Source: JACKLD01 sp049297695 (GTDB lineage: Bacteria; Pseudomonadota; Alphaproteobacteria; UBA2136; UBA6156). Taken from it: 20,883 bases of DNA. The notes beneath the pieces were generated by a model, which was given only the letters and a program-made list of their open reading frames with translations, did not search any database and was not told where the DNA came from. The stretch spans positions 1 through 20,883 of the forward strand of contig JBAQUT010000067.1 in assembly GCA_049297695.1 (NCBI GenBank), given 5' to 3'. Position 1 is the stretch's first letter. Every line of letters starts with the position of its first letter. A program made the translations under genes and the position numbers. Positions 6,865-14,230 of the stretch are shown here, one piece after another.

Positions 6865-7491
6865 TTAGATGCTGCACTGGCCGTTGCGGGCGCAATACCA
6901 ATGGCCCACGGCGGTAAGGGCCAAACCGGCCAACAGGCCTTGCAACAGGTTGCCGATGGCCCACATTTGGGTGATATCGGAAGGAACATTGCCGTGCAGC
7001 CATGCGCCCATGGCCGAGAGGGCCAGAGGTGCCAAAATAAGCGCACCGTTTTTGGCACCTTGGATGTAGTTTTTGGCGTTCATGAGCAGGTACGAGGCCG
7101 TAAACACCAAGGCCAACACGCCATGGAACACAAAGCACCAAGGCCACAGGGCCATCATTTCGGCCTCTGGGCGCCACAGGTGGGCGGTTTCCAGGTAGCG
7201 GGTCATCAGCAGTTGGCCGTGCCACACAACGTCAAAAACCCACATCACCACAAAAGCAACCAGCACGGATACCCATGCCTTGCTGTCGGTAAACAAGCTT
7301 GCAAGATGGCAGTTGAAAATACCGCCGCAGCACGCGCCCGATGTTTTGCAACCACAGTTGCCATCGCACGGGGGGCCATCGCCCTTGCAGCACTCGGCAT
7401 AGCTTTTGCCTTGGCAGCAGCCTTCCATGGCGGGCAGGGGTTTGGGGGATATCTTTTTAAGGGCGGATTTGGCTTGTTTTTTGGGGGCCAT
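6865..7491 (-). CDS. Membrane protein with Cys-rich, SEC-C-like N-terminus
   Basis: The 208-residue product begins with a basic segment. A Cys-rich region follows: ten cysteines at 25, 26, 34, 35, 42, 46, 48, 54, 55 and 61, including GKSYAECCKG, which resembles the second half of the SEC-C zinc motif (GKxYxxCC). After that come about four transmembrane helices (roughly 72-90, 112-134, 145-163, 178-197) and conserved-looking Trp/His residues (VWHGQLL, LWPWCFVFHG). It starts at the ATG at 7491 behind a good AGGAG. It lies between the msbA-type exporter (42 bases upstream) and waaA and ends with a terminator. I do not recognise a named family for the membrane part. A metal-binding or redox role for the Cys-rich tail is inference. 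Confidence 0.75.
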   Translation of the reverse strand: MAPKKQAKSALKKISPKPLPAMEGCCQGKSYAECCKGDGPPCDGNCGCKTSGACCGGIFNCHLASLFTDSKAWVSVLVAFVVMWVFDVVWHGQLLMTRYLETAHLWRPEAEMMALWPWCFVFHGVLALVFTASYLLMNAKNYIQGAKNGALILAPLALSAMGAWLHGNVPSDITQMWAIGNLLQGLLAGLALTAVGHWYCARNGQCSI

Positions 7492-7533
7492 GGGGGTTTC
7501 TCCTGTTGTTCAACTGGGGGTAAGTGTAAGCGG

Positions 7534-9330
7534 TTATTTGCTTTTGGTCAAACGGGCGGTGGAGGCCCGTTCGCCCTGCAAACTCCACAACCCCGCATAC
7601 ACGCCTTTGCGTTTTAACAACTCGGCGTGAGTGCCGTGCTCCACAATCTGGCCGTTCTCCATCACGTAAATGGTGTCGGCGTGGGTAATGGTAGATAACC
7701 TGTGGGCCACGATGACCGTGGTGCGGCCTTTGCTGGTGGCCTCGATAGCGTTTTGCACTTGTTTTTCGCTGGCGGTATCCAGCGCGCTGGTGGCTTCGTC
7801 CAGCAGCAAAATGGGGGCGTTTTTCAACAAGGCGCGGGCGAGGGCGAGGCGTTGTTTTTGTCCGCCGGAAAGTTTCATGCCGTTCTCACCCAGCATGGTG
7901 GCGTAGCCGTGGGGCATGTCGGTAATAAATTCATCCGCTGCCGCCGCTTTGGCGGCTTTCAGGATATCGTTCTCGGTGGCCTCCGGCGTGCCGTAGGCGA
8001 TGTTGGCGGCCACGGTATCATCAAAAATGGCCACGTCTTGGGTAACCAGGGCTATGTGCTTGCGCAAGGATGCCATTTTCACCTTGGCGATGTTTTGGCC
8101 GTCAATCTCCACTTCACCGCCCGTGACATCGTAAAAGCGTGGGATGAGGTTCAAAACGCTGGTTTTACCCGCCCCGCTAGGCCCCACAAAGGCTACGGTT
8201 TTCCCGGCGGGGATGGTCAGCGTAAGGCCGTTCAGGGCCGAAACACCTCCCCCGTAATTCAAATGCACGTTTTTAAAGGCAATGGCCCCTTTGTTTACTT
8301 TTAATGCCTTGGCTTTGGGTGTGTCGGTCAGGGTTTGGGGGGCGTCAATCAGTTCAAAGGCGCGTTGGGCGGCGGCAAGGCCTTCTTGCAGGTTGTTGTT
8401 CAGGTTGGTCAGGGCTTTGAGCGGGCGGATGATGATGATGAGGCTGGCAATAAAGCTGGCAAAGGCGCCGGGGGTCAGCGTACCATCCGCAATGCGGTGG
8501 CCTGCGTACAGCATCAGGCTGCCAATGGCCAAGATGGTAATCATTTCCACCGTGGGGGAGGATAATGCCCGCACGCTGGTGGTTTTCAGCGTAGTGCCCA
8601 ACACGTCGTGAATGTAGCCATCCACCCGTTTGCGCTCGGCGTCTTCCATCACATAGCTTTGCACTTGGCGGATGTGGCTGAGGGTTTGGCTCAGCATGTG
8701 GGCCAGTTTGGCCGTGCTTTCTTGGTTGACGCGGGAATACTTGCGGGTGAGCCGCCCAAATTTTTTGATGGGCAAAATAGCTAAGGGGATGATGATGAAC
8801 GTGGTGACGGTAAGGTGCCAGTCTTGCACCAGCATGTTTACAAACAGGCCTAAAATGGTTCCAACATCCCGCAAACCGCTGGCAAAAGTTTGGGTGACGG
8901 CGTATTTCAACCGCTGTAAATCAGAGATAAACCGGCTGGTGAGGGTGCCCGTGGGGTGCTTGGCAAAAAACGTAAGGCTTTGGCCCAGCGTTTGGGCGTA
9001 CATTTCCATTTGAAGGCGGGCCACCACGCGTTGGCCGGCAGCCTCCATAAAGTAATCTTGGTAATAACTAGCCACGCCGCGGGCCATGGTGAGGATGACC
9101 AGCGTGACAATCACGGTGTTTACCACCCCAATGTGACGGTCAATCAAGCCACGGTCAAACAGGGGTTGTATCAGGTGGGCCTGCATGGCCATGGCGGCGG
9201 CCAAAATCAGCATAGCGCCCATGGCCAGGCTTAAATCGTGCTTGTGAGGCCATAGGTAATGTTTGCCAATACGCCACATCAGCGTCCATGTGGGGTTGCC
9301 TTGGGCTAAAGCGGGTGTGGCGGGGGCCAT
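7534..9330 (-). CDS. msbA: MsbA-type lipid A / lipid ABC exporter (fused permease and ATPase)
   Basis: This 598-residue half-transporter has a six-helix permease domain (about 25-320) and an ATPase domain (about 350-585). Visible motifs are Walker A GPSGAGKT (383-390), Q-loop Gln 431 (VTQDVAIFDDTV), signature LSGGQ (487-491), Walker B ILLLDE (507-512) and the H-loop His 543 in VAHRLST. It would work as a homodimer, flipping a lipid, here most likely Kdo-lipid A, across the inner membrane. The lipid A call rests on neighbours lpxK and waaA plus overall resemblance to MsbA; other lipid or peptide exporters of the same type cannot be excluded. The ATG at 9330 has no Shine-Dalgarno sequence, and a promoter ends eight bases before it. 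Confidence 0.88.
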   Translation of the reverse strand: MAPATPALAQGNPTWTLMWRIGKHYLWPHKHDLSLAMGAMLILAAAMAMQAHLIQPLFDRGLIDRHIGVVNTVIVTLVILTMARGVASYYQDYFMEAAGQRVVARLQMEMYAQTLGQSLTFFAKHPTGTLTSRFISDLQRLKYAVTQTFASGLRDVGTILGLFVNMLVQDWHLTVTTFIIIPLAILPIKKFGRLTRKYSRVNQESTAKLAHMLSQTLSHIRQVQSYVMEDAERKRVDGYIHDVLGTTLKTTSVRALSSPTVEMITILAIGSLMLYAGHRIADGTLTPGAFASFIASLIIIIRPLKALTNLNNNLQEGLAAAQRAFELIDAPQTLTDTPKAKALKVNKGAIAFKNVHLNYGGGVSALNGLTLTIPAGKTVAFVGPSGAGKTSVLNLIPRFYDVTGGEVEIDGQNIAKVKMASLRKHIALVTQDVAIFDDTVAANIAYGTPEATENDILKAAKAAAADEFITDMPHGYATMLGENGMKLSGGQKQRLALARALLKNAPILLLDEATSALDTASEKQVQNAIEATSKGRTTVIVAHRLSTITHADTIYVMENGQIVEHGTHAELLKRKGVYAGLWSLQGERASTARLTKSK

Positions 9331-9338
9331 AAGGGGGG

Positions 9339-9367
9339 CTTATAGCATTAACCCTAGCCATGTGCAA
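9339..9367 (-). promoter_or_regulatory. Promoter of the msbA-type gene, predicted leaderless
   Basis: On the minus strand TTGCAC (9362-9367) is followed after exactly 17 bases by TATAAG (9339-9344), and TGC before the -10 makes it an extended -10. Eight bases separate the -10 from the ATG at 9330, so transcription should start at or next to the start codon. It interleaves with the plus-strand candidate for the PAP2 gene. Confidence 0.55.
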
Positions 9368-9383
9368 ACCAACCCGTTATAAC
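9355..9383 (+). promoter_or_regulatory. Candidate promoter of the PAP2-ArnT genes
   Basis: TAGCCA (9355-9360), 17 bases, TATAAC (9378-9383). Seven bases then lead to the second in-frame ATG of the PAP2 gene at 9391, suggesting a leaderless start there rather than at 9385. The -35 is only a partial match. Confidence 0.35.
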
Positions 9384-9384
9384 C

Positions 9385-10011
9385 ATGCTTATGCAAGGTA
9401 TATATGTCACCGCCGCAACACGGGCCACCTGGGGGTTGGGTTTGGGGTTGTGCCTATGGGCTATGGGGGTAGATGTGGCCGTAACCCTATGGTTGGATGC
9501 CAACTATCACCAAGGCTTCAACACCGCCATGCGCTGGCTGGGCGAAGTGGGAAAAGGGAGTTTTCAGGCAACCCTGTGCGCCTTTATGGCGTGTGTGCTG
9601 TGGGGCCAAGGCAAGGCTTCTTATAAACCTTGGGCATGGTGCATCCCCGTGTTTGCCGTGGCGGGGGTGGTGGGTTGGGTTATTAAAGTGGCTATAGGCC
9701 GCCCCCGCCCCAAAGAGATGCTAATGAACGGCGCCAACCCTATGGACGCCCACCCGTGGGTGCTGGATGCGGGGTTTTGGAGCTTCCCCAGCGGCCATGC
9801 CGTTAGCACCTTTGCCATTGCCACGGTATTGGCGGCGGCGTACCCCGTGTATCGTAAGTTTATTTGGCCCATAGCGGGGGTTTTGGCGGTAAGCCGCTTT
9901 TTGGCCCTAACCCCCCACTATATGGGCGATGTGATTGCCGGTGCTGCCGTGGGTGTGGCCGTAGCTGGTGTGTGTGTGGCCTACCTGAACCAACGGAAGT
10001 TGCTGACATGA
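9385..10011 (+). CDS. PAP2-family membrane phosphatase
   Basis: The 208-residue product is an integral membrane protein with about five or six helices and the three-part PAP2 signature: KVAIGRPRP (101-109), FPSGH (134-138) and SR...H...D (S170, R171, H178, D182). The family removes phosphate from lipid phosphates on the periplasmic side, for example undecaprenyl pyrophosphate, phosphatidylglycerophosphate or lipid A (LpxE/LpxF). Motif 3 has six residues between R171 and H178 where the usual pattern has five. The next gene, ArnT-like, overlaps by four bases (ATGA), so the two are coupled and probably act in one pathway, most simply lipid A or polyprenyl-lipid modification. The start could be the ATG at 9385 or, if the candidate promoter is right, the one at 9391. 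Confidence 0.85.
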   Translation: MLMQGIYVTAATRATWGLGLGLCLWAMGVDVAVTLWLDANYHQGFNTAMRWLGEVGKGSFQATLCAFMACVLWGQGKASYKPWAWCIPVFAVAGVVGWVIKVAIGRPRPKEMLMNGANPMDAHPWVLDAGFWSFPSGHAVSTFAIATVLAAAYPVYRKFIWPIAGVLAVSRFLALTPHYMGDVIAGAAVGVAVAGVCVAYLNQRKLLT

Positions 10012-11723
10012 ACCTGAACCCGTGGTGGGTGAAATATGCCCGCGAACTAATTTTGGCCTTGATGTTGGCCACCGTGTACCTTGGCTGGCACGGCAGTTAC
10101 GGGTTGTTTGATGTGGACGAAGCTGTGTTTACCCAAGCCACGCGGGAGATGGTGGTCAGCGGGCATTACAGTATGCCCACGTACAACGGCATTCCGCGCT
10201 ACCAAAAACCGCCGATGATTTATTGGGTTCAGGCTGGGTTTATGAAGGTGCTGAGGGCGGATAGCTTGTGGGCCGCACGCCTACCCAGCGCCTTGTTTGG
10301 GTTGGGGAGTATTGCCCTGTTGTACCTTGCGGTGCTGCGGTTTACCCGCAACCGTACGTGGGCGCTGTGGAGTGCGGCGGCGCTGGGATTGAATCTGAGT
10401 TTTGTAGTGGTCAGCAGGGCGGCCACGGCAGATGCGGTACTGAATTTTTTTATGTTGGCTTTAGTATTGTGGTGCTTGGAAGTGATTTACGGCAAGCCCA
10501 AACCCTATGCGTGGGCCGTAACAGGCGTGTTGGTAGCATGCGGGTTGTTGGCCAAGGGGCCTGTGGCGGGTGTTCCGGCCGCCTTGGTGGTGGGGGCGGT
10601 GTGGTTGGCACGGGCAGATAAGCACGAGATATGGCAGCGCATGGCGCCATTGAAGGTAGTGGCCGTGGCCGCAACCTGCTTAATGCCGTGGCTGGGCCTT
10701 TTGTACCATGAAGGGATGTTGGCTGGGTTTTTCACGCAGTTTGTGCTGGACGAAAACCTGAAGCGCTTTGGCCCGGGTTTAAGCAACACCCAAGGGGGAA
10801 ACCCTCTGTTTTACGCAGGTGTGCTGGCCGTGGGCTTTATGCCGTGGGTGTTTGTGGTGCCAACGGCGGTGGCAGAGGCCCGTAAAAATGCGTGGATGAA
10901 ACTCCAAAGCCCCAAACTGGCCGTAGCATTGCCTTACCTTGCCTTGGTGTGGGCCTGCGGGGTGGTGGGGTTGTTTATGGTGAGCGGCACCAAGCTTGCC
11001 CACTATATTGTACCGGCGTACCCAGCTTTGGCCATTATGGTGGGGGCGTGGGCCAGCCAGCGGCGCCCCAAGCCGATGCCGTATGTGGTGGGGTGGGTAG
11101 CTGTTCAGGTGGGGGTGTTGGTGGCGGTGGTGTTGGCCGTGCCGGTGCTGTTGCCCGAACTGCGCGAGCCTGTGTTGCGCGGCCTTTCCATCTGGATACA
11201 GGTATTTACCAACCTGCAATGGCCCCCACACGATGTGATGCTGTGGGAAACCTTGCGGCAAACCGTACCCCTAACCCCCGCAGCCTTTAGTTTTGCCGCT
11301 GTTGGTCTGGTAGGGATGTTGGCTGCGTACGCCATGCCGTTCCGGTATAAGGGCGAAGCTTTGGCGGTTTCAGCCGCCGTGTTCCTGATAGCTGTTGTGG
11401 CAGGGGTTGTGCCCACCGTAGGCGGTTACACCCAAGGGGCGTTGGCCCAATTGGCCCAGGTTGTTCAGGCGGCTCCGCCAGATTCCCGTATCATCCACCT
11501 TGGCGTGCATAAACCCAGCGTGCTGTACCTTTCTCAACGGTCGTTCACCAAGCTGGAAAAACCTCTTCAGTTGCCCACCACGGTGAACGATGGCGAGCAC
11601 GTGTTGGTTTTAACCGAGCAAACCGACGTGGCGGGCATTGGTACCGAAATGTCCCGCTTGGCCCGTGTGGAAGTGCTGCAATGCGCGGGCGGCTATTGCC
11701 TGGTGGGGATTGAACGGTATTAA
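10008..11723 (+). CDS. ArnT-like / PMT-superfamily glycosyltransferase
   Basis: The 571-residue product is polytopic, with about 11-13 hydrophobic helices. The N-terminal signature LFDVDEAVFTQATREM (33-48) carries the acidic pair of the first periplasmic loop in the ArnT/PMT superfamily. RYQKPPMIYW (64-73), LLAKGPVAG and GTKLAHYIVPAYPALAI are also typical of the GT39/GT83 group. Such enzymes move a sugar from a polyprenyl-phosphate carrier to lipid A or another acceptor on the periplasmic side. The frame is open upstream to 9864, but the ATG at 10008 overlapping the PAP2 stop (ATGA) is the sensible start. The donor may be made by the GT2 enzyme 41 bases downstream. The actual sugar and acceptor cannot be read from the sequence, so I give no gene symbol. 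Confidence 0.88.
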   Translation: MNLNPWWVKYARELILALMLATVYLGWHGSYGLFDVDEAVFTQATREMVVSGHYSMPTYNGIPRYQKPPMIYWVQAGFMKVLRADSLWAARLPSALFGLGSIALLYLAVLRFTRNRTWALWSAAALGLNLSFVVVSRAATADAVLNFFMLALVLWCLEVIYGKPKPYAWAVTGVLVACGLLAKGPVAGVPAALVVGAVWLARADKHEIWQRMAPLKVVAVAATCLMPWLGLLYHEGMLAGFFTQFVLDENLKRFGPGLSNTQGGNPLFYAGVLAVGFMPWVFVVPTAVAEARKNAWMKLQSPKLAVALPYLALVWACGVVGLFMVSGTKLAHYIVPAYPALAIMVGAWASQRRPKPMPYVVGWVAVQVGVLVAVVLAVPVLLPELREPVLRGLSIWIQVFTNLQWPPHDVMLWETLRQTVPLTPAAFSFAAVGLVGMLAAYAMPFRYKGEALAVSAAVFLIAVVAGVVPTVGGYTQGALAQLAQVVQAAPPDSRIIHLGVHKPSVLYLSQRSFTKLEKPLQLPTTVNDGEHVLVLTEQTDVAGIGTEMSRLARVEVLQCAGGYCLVGIERY

Positions 11724-11729
11724 GGTGGT

Positions 11730-11758
11730 TTGACAAGTGTTGCTGTTCCCGTCATAAA
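11730..11758 (+). promoter_or_regulatory. Promoter of the GT2 gene, predicted leaderless
   Basis: A perfect -35 TTGACA (11730-11735), a 17-base spacer and a -10-like CATAAA (11753-11758) end six bases before the ATG at 11765. No Shine-Dalgarno sequence precedes that ATG, so a leaderless transcript is the simplest reading. Confidence 0.55.
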
Positions 11759-11764
11759 CACTCC

Positions 11765-12742
11765 ATGAAAACAAACCTCTCCATTGTGGCCCCCTTGTAC
11801 AACGAAGAAGAGAACGTGGCCCGTTTGGTGGCACGCGTGGCCGAGGTGATGCGGCCCTACTGCAAACAACGCAAACTCACGTGGGAGCTGGTGGCCGTGG
11901 ATGACGGCAGCCGCGACACCACCGCTGCTAAAATGGCCGAACTGGCTGGTAAGTACCCCGAGTTCAAGCCCGTGTACTTCCGCCGCAACTTTGGCCAAAC
12001 CGCCGCCATGCAGGCGGGGTTTGATGTAGCCGAGGGGGATATCATCATCACGATTGACGGTGATTTGCAAAACGACCCTGCCGACATCCCCAACCTGCTG
12101 GCCAAAATGGACGAAACAGGTGCGGATATTGTGAGTGGCTGGCGCAAAAACCGCAAAGACAACGCGGTACTGACCAACTTCCCCAGCCGTATGGCCAACA
12201 AGTTGCTGCCTAAAATTACGGGCGTAACGTTGCACGATAGTGGGTGCTCGTTGAAGGCCTACAAGGCCGAGGTGCTGAAAAACGTGCGCCTGTACGGCGA
12301 GATGCACCGTTTCATCCCTGCCTTGGCCGCCATGGAAGGTGCCACCATTGAAGAAGTGGTGGTGAACCACGCCAAGCGTGAATTTGGCCAAAGCAAGTAC
12401 GGGATTGATAAAAGCATCCGTGTGGTGCTGGATATGGTGCAGTTGTACTTCTTCCGCCGCTTTGCCCGCCGCCCTATTCACTTTTTCGGCTACGTGGGGA
12501 TGGTGAGCTTTTTGCTGGGAACATTGGGCGGTTTGTACCTCACGGCCCTGAAACTTTCGGGTGATGATATCGGTGGCCGCCCGCTGCTGTTGCTTTCCGT
12601 GATGCTGGTCATTTTAGGAGTGCAACTGTTGGGCATGGGTATTCTGGGCGAAATGTTGGTGCGCGTGTACCATGAGCCGCAGGGGCGGAAGATTTATCAA
12701 ACCCGCAGCGGGCCAGCTGTGCGCAAGGGCAAAGTGAAGTAG
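11765..12742 (+). CDS. Polyprenyl-phosphate glycosyltransferase (GT2; GtrB/ArnC/DPM1 type)
   Basis: The 325-residue product has a cytoplasmic GT2 domain: IVAPLYNEEENV (7-18), VDDGSRD (45-51), FRRNFGQTAAMQAG (72-85), the metal-binding IDGDLQNDP (97-105, DxD at 98-100), HDSGCSLKAY (157-166), HRFIPALA (181-188) and GQSKYGI (208-214). Two C-terminal transmembrane helices follow (about 238-262 and 272-298). This is the GtrB/ArnC arrangement, loading a sugar from a nucleotide donor onto undecaprenyl phosphate at the cytoplasmic face. Placed after an ArnT-like transferase, it probably supplies that enzyme's donor. The stop lies one base from the stop of the convergent arginyltransferase-like gene, leaving no room for a terminator. 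Confidence 0.92.
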   Translation: MKTNLSIVAPLYNEEENVARLVARVAEVMRPYCKQRKLTWELVAVDDGSRDTTAAKMAELAGKYPEFKPVYFRRNFGQTAAMQAGFDVAEGDIIITIDGDLQNDPADIPNLLAKMDETGADIVSGWRKNRKDNAVLTNFPSRMANKLLPKITGVTLHDSGCSLKAYKAEVLKNVRLYGEMHRFIPALAAMEGATIEEVVVNHAKREFGQSKYGIDKSIRVVLDMVQLYFFRRFARRPIHFFGYVGMVSFLLGTLGGLYLTALKLSGDDIGGRPLLLLSVMLVILGVQLLGMGILGEMLVRVYHEPQGRKIYQTRSGPAVRKGKVK

Positions 12743-12743
12743 C

Positions 12744-13514
12744 CTAGACTGGGCTTCCAAACCCCTCGGCCTTTTTTTGCCAGCGGGAGGCGTGGGCCAC
12801 GCTGCTTTCTACATCGTGGGCCATCAGCTCTTTCACCATGCGGTTTTTGGCATCGTGGCGCCAGCTGTTACCGGCCCACCATTCTAACTGATTAAAGTTG
12901 ACTTTGTACTTGGCTTTTTCGCCGTACGCCGTGCCCAAATAAATGTGCGTTTTGCCCGTGGCTTGGGCGCGGAGTACTCCGTCAATCATCAGCCACATGC
13001 CCAGGTTTTTTTGGTAGTAACTATGGTGGTAGGCGGCAAACCAGTAGGCGTCGACCGTGGTGTCGCCACCGTTCAGAATGACAGCTACCAAGGCGCCGTC
13101 GGCATCGTGGTACAGGGTGATATCCCGCAAGGCGGTATGGTGGGCAATATGGTCGTAACGGGCGGGGGGCATCACATTCTCGCCATGGACATCCTTAAAA
13201 TACCGCAAACACAGCTTGCGCACAGCGGGCTCGGCCAGCACGGACACGGGGTGCACGCTGGCGGTGAATTGGCCTTCAAACAGGCGATGCACACGGCGGT
13301 TTTCGCTGTTCAGGGTAAAGCCCTCCAGCCGCACCCGCAGGCTGCGGGCCATGTAAAACACGTGTTGCACGTTGGCGGCGTTGCTGTAGGGCAGGTAGCC
13401 TTGGGCGTACACGTCGGCCAGCGTGTCGCCTGCTTCCGGCTGGGCGTACAGGCAGTACCCAAACGAATAGGCGTCTTTGTAGTTGTGCACGAATTCGCTG
13501 CGCCAGGTTTTCAT
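12744..13514 (-). CDS. Arginyl-tRNA-protein transferase-like protein (GNAT fold)
   Basis: From the ATG at 13514 the product is 256 residues. An earlier in-frame ATG at 13613 would overlap the amidase gene and add 33 unlikely residues. The C-terminal half (about 120-215) resembles the C-terminal domain of bacterial and eukaryotic arginyl/leucyl-tRNA-protein transferases: a Tyr-rich strand, then NLGMWLMIDGVLRAQ (170-184), HIYLGTAYGEKAKYKVNF (190-207) and a Trp pair. The N-terminal part (FGYCLYAQ, GYLPYSN) loosely matches the Cys/Leu-Pro region of that family but has only one cysteine there. Known homologues add an amino acid from tRNA to protein N-termini, marking them for degradation; whether this one does is unproven. 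The amidase gene lies 14 bases upstream, so the two are probably co-transcribed. Confidence 0.6.
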   Translation of the reverse strand: MKTWRSEFVHNYKDAYSFGYCLYAQPEAGDTLADVYAQGYLPYSNAANVQHVFYMARSLRVRLEGFTLNSENRRVHRLFEGQFTASVHPVSVLAEPAVRKLCLRYFKDVHGENVMPPARYDHIAHHTALRDITLYHDADGALVAVILNGGDTTVDAYWFAAYHHSYYQKNLGMWLMIDGVLRAQATGKTHIYLGTAYGEKAKYKVNFNQLEWWAGNSWRHDAKNRMVKELMAHDVESSVAHASRWQKKAEGFGSPV

Positions 13515-13528
13515 GGGTGTAAAGTAGC

Positions 13529-14131
13529 CTAACGGGGCAGTGGTGTCACGCCATCCAGCGGCAAGGCGCGGCAGTGGCTTACCGTAAGGCCTTTGCGAGT
13601 AAGGCGCTCCCAATCAAACCCCATGCGGCCGCTGGGATCCCATTTGCGGCCAAGAGGCCATGCCACTTCGTGGTGACCCAACACTTTTTCGGGCTTAACA
13701 TCGTAAGCGGCCATACGGCAAGCAAGCAAAGCTTCAACAGCAACATATTGGGCTTCGGTGTAAGTGTGGCCATCGCTCACCAGCTCAATGCCCAAACTCC
13801 ACGGATTCAGGTCAATCCTCCCGTTCCATTGGCTGATGCCCGCATGCCAGGCTTTGTGGGTATCGTCCACCATTTGGATAATCTCGCCATCGCGGGCAAT
13901 CACATAATGGCATGAAGCTTCGCGGGCAGGGTCGGCCAGCACGTGCAAGGCATGGTCAAGGTCGTTTCCGCCCGTGGCATGGAGGATAATGCTATCGATG
14001 GTGGGGTTGGGGTGGCGGGCCGTAGCACGCGCCGAAACATTGGGGCTGGGTACATACCGTGCAACAAGCGGTGAGCCTACCCATTTAGGGTTGACAGTTG
14101 CGGTGTTGGTAAGGCGGGGTAAAAGGTTCAT
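13529..14131 (-). CDS. N-acetylmuramoyl-L-alanine amidase (Amidase_2, AmpD-like)
   Basis: The 200-residue product carries the Amidase_2 zinc site: H51 in SIILHATGG, His in LGHHEVA (153/154), D165 in GRKWDPSG, and the supporting HYVIARDG, AWHAGIS and SLGIELVSDG with E115. The family cleaves the bond between MurNAc (or anhydro-MurNAc) and the stem peptide. There is no signal peptide, which favours a cytoplasmic AmpD-type role in wall recycling over a periplasmic AmiD role, though the subfamily is not certain by eye. It diverges from atpD across a 99-base gap and heads a short minus-strand unit with the arginyltransferase-like gene. A marginal leaderless-type promoter (TTGTGA, 17 bases, TACACA) sits just upstream. 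Confidence 0.9.
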   Translation of the reverse strand: MNLLPRLTNTATVNPKWVGSPLVARYVPSPNVSARATARHPNPTIDSIILHATGGNDLDHALHVLADPAREASCHYVIARDGEIIQMVDDTHKAWHAGISQWNGRIDLNPWSLGIELVSDGHTYTEAQYVAVEALLACRMAAYDVKPEKVLGHHEVAWPLGRKWDPSGRMGFDWERLTRKGLTVSHCRALPLDGVTPLPR

Positions 14132-14230
14132 AGTCTATGTGTATCCGAAATACCTTAAACTCACAACAAACAAGCTTGACCAACACGCACTTTCTTGGCA
14201 TGTTCCGCCCCAAACGCAGGAGATTGTATC

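Noticed and set aside
5637..6917. A 426-codon plus-strand open frame opposite waaA
   Set aside because: Same antisense pattern; waaA on the minus strand has every GT30 motif.
6807..7058. An N-terminal extension of waaA by 84 residues
   Set aside because: It crosses a terminator hairpin and overlaps the upstream gene, and the added residues look random; family length fits the ATG at 6806.
14162..14230. A firm promoter call upstream of atpD
   Set aside because: TTGACC at 14176 has only CATGTT at the right distance, too poor a -10 to list.
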